The notes below the pieces were generated by a model that did no database searches, was not told where the DNA came from, and saw nothing but the letters and a program-made list of their open reading frames with translations. DNA of 44,785 nucleotides from JACQGD01 sp045628725 (GTDB lineage Bacteria > Patescibacteriota > Saccharimonadia > Saccharimonadales > Saccharimonadaceae), in the NCBI GenBank assembly GCA_045628725.1, contig JAZQPT010000051.1:1-44785 (forward strand), in the 5' to 3' direction. The position numbers and the translations under genes are program-made. The first letter of the stretch is position 1. The number at the start of each line of letters is the position of its first letter. Shown piece by piece: positions 39,459 to 44,785 of the stretch.

Positions 39459-41069
39459 TTACACTCCCTGGTGGCGAACCGCTGCTTCGATCAGACCCTT
39501 GAATAGCGGGTGCGCTCGATCAGGACGAGATTTTAATTCTGGGTGAGCCTGGGTCGCGACAAAGTAATCACTAGCTGGCGCTTCAACAAATTCAACTAAC
39601 GTGCCATCAGGCGATGTACCACTAATAACGAGTCCACCCTTTTCGATATCGTCTTTAAATGCCTGGTTGACCTCGTAGCGATGACGATGTCGCTCTACAA
39701 CCTCAAGCGCTCCATACGCATCGGCAACGGTGCTACCCGCCGTCAGTACTGCATCGTAATTGCCGAGCCGTAGCGTTCCGCCAGTTGATTCTTTACCCTC
39801 TTGACCTGCCATAATATACACAACGTCATGCGGCGTATCTGCGTCGAATTCCGTACTGTGCGCATCAGTCAGCCCTGCTCGACGAGCTGCCGCAATAACC
39901 GCAACCTGTAGTCCTAGACAAATGCCTAAGTATGGCTTGCCTGTCGCGAGTGCGTAGTCAGCCGCAGCAATTTTGCCAGCCGTACCGCGCTCGCCAAATC
40001 CACCAGGAACAACCAGTGCGTCAACTTTTTCAAAGTCTTCCACGTCAGCTGTTTCGGCATTAATCCATTTAATCGTTAGATTCACCTCTACGTTCCATGC
40101 CGCACTTTTGAGCGCTTCGAGAACAGAAATATAGGTATCTTCGTTGTCCATGTATTTAGCGACTAATCCGACAGTAATGCTTTTATCGCGAACGGTACTT
40201 TGCGCTAAAATAATATCTTCCCATTTGCGTAAATTAGGCACTACGTCATTGCCGGTAAACTTCGTCAGTACATCATTAATACCACTTGCAGCAATCGTAA
40301 GCGGCACCTGGAACACCGTTTTGGCGTTATAAAGCATTACGACTGCATCTTGATCAACACCGCTAAACTGGCTGATCTTCGTAGCGACACTTCCCGGCGC
40401 CGGGTCGTCACTGCGCACAACGACGCAGTCTGGCACAATACCAAATCCACGCAGTTCGTTAAGTGCGTTCTGTGCAGGTTTTGTCTTAAATTCTTTGCTC
40501 GTCTGAATAAATGGCACGTATACGACATGCACATACATGCAGTTTTCGCGGCCAACACGACCGGCGAATTCACGAATAGCTTCGACAAAACTCAGCCCTT
40601 CGTAATCACCTACCGTTCCGCCGATTTCAACGATATGAACATCGCTTCCTTCGGCTGCTAATTCAATCGCGTCTTGGATTGCACCCGTCAAATGCGGCAC
40701 GAGTTGCACCGTTTTACCACCAAATTTACCTGCTCGCTCGTCAGCAATCAACTGACTTAAAAGCTTGCCTGAAAGTGTCGCATTTTTCTGCGTCAACTCT
40801 AGGTCTAGGAATCGTTCGTAGTGCCCTAGGTCTAGATCCGTCTCGGCGCCGTCTTTTGTGACAAAGCATTCGCCGTGTTCTGCAGGATTCAAAAGGCCCG
40901 CATCCACATTTAGATACGGGTCGCATTTTTGAATAGATACAGTAACGCCCTTAGCTTGCAACACTGCGCCGATACTCGCCGCTGTAATGCCTTTCCCTAC
41001 CCCGGAAAGTACACCCCCAGTTACAAAAATATATTTCTGTTTCGATTCCACAAGTCTTGTCTCCCTCAT
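39459..41069 (-). CDS. pyrG: CTP synthase
   Basis: Makes CTP from UTP with glutamine and ATP. About 536 aa. The synthase domain begins YIFVTGGVLSGVGKGITAASIG (P-loop type), with DPYLNVDAG and EHGECFV; the glutaminase domain has the nucleophile Cys in GICLGLQVAVI and the His-Glu pair in ATQAHPEL. The start is uncertain. The ATG at 41069 has TACAAT (41078-41083) ending 8 bases before it, a leaderless arrangement. A TTG or GTG 4-5 codons later has AGGGAG before it and would give the usual short N-terminus. Confidence 0.95.
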   Translation of the reverse strand: MRETRLVESKQKYIFVTGGVLSGVGKGITAASIGAVLQAKGVTVSIQKCDPYLNVDAGLLNPAEHGECFVTKDGAETDLDLGHYERFLDLELTQKNATLSGKLLSQLIADERAGKFGGKTVQLVPHLTGAIQDAIELAAEGSDVHIVEIGGTVGDYEGLSFVEAIREFAGRVGRENCMYVHVVYVPFIQTSKEFKTKPAQNALNELRGFGIVPDCVVVRSDDPAPGSVATKISQFSGVDQDAVVMLYNAKTVFQVPLTIAASGINDVLTKFTGNDVVPNLRKWEDIILAQSTVRDKSITVGLVAKYMDNEDTYISVLEALKSAAWNVEVNLTIKWINAETADVEDFEKVDALVVPGGFGERGTAGKIAAADYALATGKPYLGICLGLQVAVIAAARRAGLTDAHSTEFDADTPHDVVYIMAGQEGKESTGGTLRLGNYDAVLTAGSTVADAYGALEVVERHRHRYEVNQAFKDDIEKGGLVISGTSPDGTLVEFVEAPASDYFVATQAHPELKSRPDRAHPLFKGLIEAAVRHQGV

Positions 41070-41094
41070 GGGACTTCATTGTAACAGAAAACAA

Positions 41095-41124
41095 ACACCG
41101 GGCGCTATAGGTAGCGCCCGGTGT
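41095..41124 (-). terminator. Terminator of the large Asn/Pro-rich protein gene
   Basis: Perfect 13-bp stem ACACCGGGCGCTA/TAGCGCCCGGTGT around TAGG, with TTTGTTTTCTG after it on the minus strand. It also lies just upstream of the pyrG promoter. Confidence 0.85.
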
Positions 41125-41143
41125 TGTCTATTTGACTAGAATA

Positions 41144-43159
41144 TTAGCCAGCGATTGAGTAGTCACGCTGTGCGGTATTGCTCTTTTTCTTGCCGTCTTT
41201 GATGATTTTTGTCGCTGCAAGCGCGCCGCCACCAGCAAGCGTCAACGCCCATGGTGTAATGCCGTGCATCCACCATGGTTTTTCCGCCGATGGTGTCCAT
41301 GGAGTGACGCCATTTGGATTGTCGAGGTGATTTAATTTGTCCATCACACCGCCGTCGCCGTTCCAGCCGTAGTCCATACCATCAATCAAGATGTGACCAC
41401 CTGCCCATACCAGGCCACCCCAGGCAGCACCGGTTGCAATTGAGCCAAGGATACCTTTGCGCCGTGCTTTTACAACTGATTTCTCAAACTGATCATGCAG
41501 ATTTATTCCTGCTAGGCCTGCTATCAATTCAGGCTCGATCGGCTCTCCTGCTGTTCGACGATTTGCGATGTATTTATCAAGGATATCAAGCGATTCGCCA
41601 GCATTTACGCCACTTTTACTAATACTCTCGAGGTTTGATTCACCCTTTTTAGACATTTTCGTAATGCCTGATGCCACGGCTTTACCAAGGATTGCGCCGC
41701 CGACACCGCCGCCGAAAACACCACCGACAACCATCGCGCCAAGGCCAATAGCAACTTTGTGTTTCACGACAAATTTATTGAATTTACTTAACGAACCTTC
41801 GCCCATTAAACTAGCTGTCTTGTTAGATAGCTCTGAACGCTTTGCAACATAATAAGCGTTTATTAGTGCCGCCCGCTGATTGTCGTCGATGTCTGGATTT
41901 GCTAAATAATCAGGCTTTTCGAGCATCATAAGTTCTTGGATCGAACTATTAAATCGTGCCTGCAGTTGTTTGTCACCGTCGTCAGCATTCGCACCGCCAA
42001 ACAACATACCGCCACGTTTTGCACCAGATATCACTAAGTCTTGCATTGTCGCTTGGTAGCGAGCATTGGCCGCTTCTAGACTTAACAATCGTAACCGTTC
42101 AGCACGAGAATTTGCATCTGGGGTTGGAGCAGTATTTGGATTCGGATTCGGGTTTGGCATTAGATTCGGGTTTGGCGTTGGGCTCGCAGGCTGACCTGGA
42201 TTATTTGCTGGCTGACTAGGAACAGGAACACTCTGCGTATTATCTACGTCGACCGTACTCGGTTCGTCGCCGCTCGCGTTGTCGAAATCTTGTGCCGCTG
42301 CACGCGCACCGCGCTGGGCTGCCATCGTCTTATTTCGATTATCATCATCAGCTAAATTAAGTGCATCAATAAATGATTGATTCTGAAAGTTATTATTGGT
42401 ATCGCCAACAACAAGCATGTATGCATTTGCCGCGCGGTTTAGATGAGTCGCGTTCGCCTCGAGTTCTGCCTGAGCAAGATTAAATGTTTCATCATCAACT
42501 TCGCCATTAGCATGACGATCGGCCATCTCGATAAAAGCCGCGACATTCATTCCTAGCGGTTCTTCGCTAAGTACTTTCTCGGCCGCGCCGATATCTTTAA
42601 TTATCTTTGCGTTATTTCGTTTATTTCCATTCAGACGTTTTACGTCACGATTACTGTACTGGCGAGTTGCTTCAAACGGCGCAGGTGTCTGCGGGTCGAT
42701 TCGTGTACCATCGCGTAATTTACGCGCAATTTTGTCGTTGTGCTTTATAAGGTCATGTTTAATTGCCTCGGTATGAAGTATGATTGCCTCGTCAGGGTCA
42801 TCAGTTTGCGATTGATATTTTTCTAGAAGCGCACTTTCATCTATCGAATTAAGTGCGGTAACTTCATTCAAGTCGGCGTCGATATACTTTGCGATAACAG
42901 TGTCAGTTTCTGACGGGGTGTAATCAGGATCATTAGTAATTTTATCTACCAGTGCGTGCAGTGATGCGCCGCTTTCAAAAAAGCTACCCTCTTCTACCCA
43001 GCTGTCTTCGTCTTTGTTAAGAGCCTCAGCTATAGCCGTAATTCGGTTAACTTGCCCGCCATAATACCCCAGCAAATCCTCTCGGCTCATGTTAGCAGAC
43101 AGCTCTAATACTTCGGGCGTAGATTCAGGCGTTGGAGTGGTGTTAGGGTTTGGTGTCAT
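41144..43159 (-). CDS. Large Asn/Pro-rich protein with glycine-rich membrane helices
   Basis: 671 aa. Residues 1-20 and about 300-345 are Asn/Pro/Thr repeats (PNPNPNPNTAPTP). Between them lies a charged helical region with SREDLLGYYGGQVNRITAIAEAL and NRDVKRLNGNKRNN. The C-terminal third has three hydrophobic segments rich in Gly and Ala (IGLGAMVVGGVFGGGVGGAIL, SIATGAAWGGLVWAGGHI, LTLAGGGALAATKI), resembling glycine-zipper helices. There is no signal peptide, and the final part is basic. No family recognised; possibly a structural or secreted-effector-type protein. A consensus promoter precedes it, with a leader of about 32 bases and no Shine-Dalgarno. Confidence 0.7.
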   Translation of the reverse strand: MTPNPNTTPTPESTPEVLELSANMSREDLLGYYGGQVNRITAIAEALNKDEDSWVEEGSFFESGASLHALVDKITNDPDYTPSETDTVIAKYIDADLNEVTALNSIDESALLEKYQSQTDDPDEAIILHTEAIKHDLIKHNDKIARKLRDGTRIDPQTPAPFEATRQYSNRDVKRLNGNKRNNAKIIKDIGAAEKVLSEEPLGMNVAAFIEMADRHANGEVDDETFNLAQAELEANATHLNRAANAYMLVVGDTNNNFQNQSFIDALNLADDDNRNKTMAAQRGARAAAQDFDNASGDEPSTVDVDNTQSVPVPSQPANNPGQPASPTPNPNLMPNPNPNPNTAPTPDANSRAERLRLLSLEAANARYQATMQDLVISGAKRGGMLFGGANADDGDKQLQARFNSSIQELMMLEKPDYLANPDIDDNQRAALINAYYVAKRSELSNKTASLMGEGSLSKFNKFVVKHKVAIGLGAMVVGGVFGGGVGGAILGKAVASGITKMSKKGESNLESISKSGVNAGESLDILDKYIANRRTAGEPIEPELIAGLAGINLHDQFEKSVVKARRKGILGSIATGAAWGGLVWAGGHILIDGMDYGWNGDGGVMDKLNHLDNPNGVTPWTPSAEKPWWMHGITPWALTLAGGGALAATKIIKDGKKKSNTAQRDYSIAG

Positions 43160-43196
43160 TGTGGTGGGTAAAGTAACTTATGGTTATCTTATACAC

Positions 43197-43225
43197 AATA
43201 TACACCAAATTTGTATAAATGTCAA
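43197..43225 (-). promoter_or_regulatory. Promoter of the large Asn/Pro-rich protein gene
   Basis: TTGACA (43220-43225), 17-base spacer, TATATT (43197-43202) on the minus strand, downstream of the zwf stop. Confidence 0.7.
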
Positions 43226-43243
43226 TACCCTTATGTCGTAGGT

Positions 43244-44521
43244 TTAATCTATAATCGTCTTGGCCTTGACGCCACGATCATAAAACCTCAGGTCGTCCGC
43301 TGACTGATTCCATGCGTCTTGTAGCGGTTCAACAATCTGCCAGGCACGTAGCACTTCTTCACTTGTCGCAAATAGGCTCTTGCGGGTGTCTATAGCATCG
43401 ACAATAACTTGCTCGTAAGCATCAGGTAGTCGGGTGCCTGACGGGTACGTAAACGACAGTGCTTGGTCTTCAAACTCGTGCTCATAGCCGGGTTTTTTTG
43501 TTACTAAATCAATCTCGATACCTTCATTTGGCTGAATACGAAAAATCAGGAAGTTACTTTGAGCTTCGTTTGTCTTTTTAAAGTGGATGCGGATCTCGGT
43601 TTTTTTGCGGTCCAGCGCCTTACCTGTCGTCAGCGCAAGTTGCACACCGCGCCATCGTGGATCGTCTGACTTTAATCCGACCGATACAAATGTTTCGGTG
43701 GTACTCTGGTCATTACCTACCTCTTCGCGGTATCCATGATATTGTCCACGAACAGTGTTGGCTGGATCAACGGGTTGAATATGGTCAAGTGCAAGCAGCC
43801 GAGAAACAGGCAGTTTGTCCCAATCTAGGTCTTCGGGCATTGGTAGCAGTACGAGCGATAACAACTGCAGTAGATGCCCCTGCAGGACATCACGTAGCGC
43901 ACCTGTTTGCTCGTAGAACTGTGCACGACCTTCGATATCAATTGACTCTAGCGCAATGACTTCGATACGTTCGATGACGGAATTATTCCATACGTGTGCA
44001 AACAAAGCGTTTCGTCCCCGAAATGTCAAAATGTTTTGCGCCATTTCTTTGGCAAGATAATGGTCGATGCGGTACACCTGAGATTCGTTAAAATGCTTTT
44101 CGACATGTGAAACCATGTCTTTTGCAGATGCCAAATCGACACCAAATGGTTTTTCTAGTAGCAACTTTACGTTTGTTCCGTTTAGTCCTGCACTACCCAG
44201 TTGTTCGATTATTTGACCGCTTGATTCTGGCGGGACAGAAAGATAAAACAGCACTTGCTCGTCTGGCTGCAGGCTAATGTATTCTCGCAGACGGGTATAT
44301 TCAGCGGGGTTGCTCATGTCCATCGTAAATACCGATGTTCTGTCTCCAAGCTGATCGTTGAAATCGCCTAGGATATCTGCCACGGACACGTCGCGCCGAG
44401 AGACGCCAATAATCGACAGTCCGGTTGATTCTGCCGTATCGATAATGTGTGCAAGTGAGGGGATAAGTTTACGCGAAGCTAGGTCGCCGGTGATTCCGAA
44501 TATAACGAGTTTTGTTTTCAT
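43244..44521 (-). CDS. zwf: Glucose-6-phosphate 1-dehydrogenase
   Basis: Oxidises glucose 6-phosphate to 6-phosphogluconolactone with NADP, the entry to the oxidative pentose phosphate pathway. 425 aa, somewhat short (about 490 in Escherichia coli). The coenzyme motif is IFGITGDLASRKLIPSL, then LLEKPFGVDLASAK and the substrate-site RIDHYLAKEMAQNILTFR with the catalytic His region. A mutarotase of the glucose-6-phosphate type is encoded in the same window. TACAAT (44528-44533) ends 6 bases before the ATG, so it is predicted leaderless. Confidence 0.95.
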   Translation of the reverse strand: MKTKLVIFGITGDLASRKLIPSLAHIIDTAESTGLSIIGVSRRDVSVADILGDFNDQLGDRTSVFTMDMSNPAEYTRLREYISLQPDEQVLFYLSVPPESSGQIIEQLGSAGLNGTNVKLLLEKPFGVDLASAKDMVSHVEKHFNESQVYRIDHYLAKEMAQNILTFRGRNALFAHVWNNSVIERIEVIALESIDIEGRAQFYEQTGALRDVLQGHLLQLLSLVLLPMPEDLDWDKLPVSRLLALDHIQPVDPANTVRGQYHGYREEVGNDQSTTETFVSVGLKSDDPRWRGVQLALTTGKALDRKKTEIRIHFKKTNEAQSNFLIFRIQPNEGIEIDLVTKKPGYEHEFEDQALSFTYPSGTRLPDAYEQVIVDAIDTRKSLFATSEEVLRAWQIVEPLQDAWNQSADDLRFYDRGVKAKTIID

Positions 44522-44701
44522 TATTCTATTGTACCATTACTATATATACTATAGTGATCATAGGGTTAAGCCCCCGTAGGGACGGTGTCGTTAAAGCAGA
44601 TTCACTGATCCTTAAAAAAGGCAGAGGCGGATGAACATAATCGGATTGTTCAGCTTGTTGATTTGTTTATTGATGGCCACACAGTTACGTCTATGTAACT
44701 A

Positions 44702-44785
44702 TTACTTTTCTAAGGACGTCTCAATATCGACAACTGCGCCAATTTGCAGTTTATGAAACTTCATTGCAGCCCGATCGGTCTTTAA
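44702..44785 (-). CDS. C-terminal end of an unidentified gene running off the right edge
   Basis: The last 27 codons of a minus-strand frame, open to the window edge, ending FHKLQIGAVVDIETSLEK and TAA. The composition is protein-like but too short to identify. A 6-bp inverted repeat AGTTAC/GTAACT (44682-44699) follows its stop but has no T run. The remainder of 44534-44681 shows no feature I can support. A plus-strand frame from 44631 is also open but seems less likely. Confidence 0.4.
   Translation of the reverse strand, partial: LKTDRAAMKFHKLQIGAVVDIETSLEK

Noticed and set aside
44631..44754. A 41-codon plus-strand frame with a hydrophobic start near the right edge.
   Set aside because: No good ribosome site or promoter, and it overlaps a more protein-like minus-strand C-terminus that runs off the edge.

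Overview
The window looks like part of a small Patescibacteria/CPR chromosome, most likely Saccharibacteria (TM7). This is inference, based on the short stripped-down housekeeping proteins, a DnaG primase without zinc ligands, a short TruB, the many small secreted or single-helix proteins of unknown function, and the almost gap-free packing. TGA is used as a true stop (for example in the ATGA junctions of the polA-dut cluster), so the Gracilibacteria/Absconditabacteria code does not apply. I saw no tRNA, rRNA, CRISPR array, insertion sequence or prophage.

Layout, left to right. 0.2-3.5 kb: a DEAH-box helicase and a broken nucleotidyltransferase gene. 3.5-7.1 kb: pnp with a structured leader, a small membrane protein, a cupin, and a decayed gene with an intact promoter. 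7.1-12.6 kb: a membrane protein, an ABC exporter pair, a NUDIX hydrolase, an ASCH-methyltransferase fusion, rpsO and a small HhH-like protein. 12.6-19.3 kb: hexose mutarotase, truB, a PIG-L deacetylase, a degenerate DHH-like protein with a proline-rich tail, rpsT, holA and fpg. 19.3-23.6 kb: a cell-surface cluster with two tandem paralogous secreted beta-rich proteins, a DUF916-like anchored protein, an Ig-like membrane protein and two single-helix proteins. 23.8-28.3 kb: a tight polA-zincin-HAD-dut operon. 28.3-31 kb: a hypothetical gene, a cis-prenyltransferase, a type IV pilin relic and two P-loop kinase-like genes. 31-36.7 kb: dnaG-rpoD, a proline/glutamine-rich membrane protein, orn-yjbR, msrB and mscL. 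36.8-44.8 kb: a small basic protein, argS, a 62-residue protein, pyrG, a large Asn/Pro-rich membrane protein, zwf and the end of one more gene.

The genes cover replication (polA, dnaG, holA), transcription (rpoD), translation (rpsO, rpsT, argS, truB), RNA turnover (pnp, orn), nucleotide supply (dut, pyrG), repair (fpg, msrB), envelope (uppS-like, mscL, surface cluster) and sugar phosphate entry (zwf, mutarotase).

The most striking property is in the non-coding sequence. At 19 genes the -10 hexamer (often TATACT, TATAAT or TACAAT) ends only 6-9 bases before the start codon, so transcription should begin at or next to the ATG: these look like leaderless mRNAs. The other genes have either a Shine-Dalgarno site or a complete TTGACA-17-TATAAT promoter with a leader. 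Several starts below were moved on this evidence. The second theme is gene decay: a nucleotidyltransferase with a nonsense codon and a shift at a 7-A run, a 140-codon frame with two internal stops, and a 31-residue pilin remnant.
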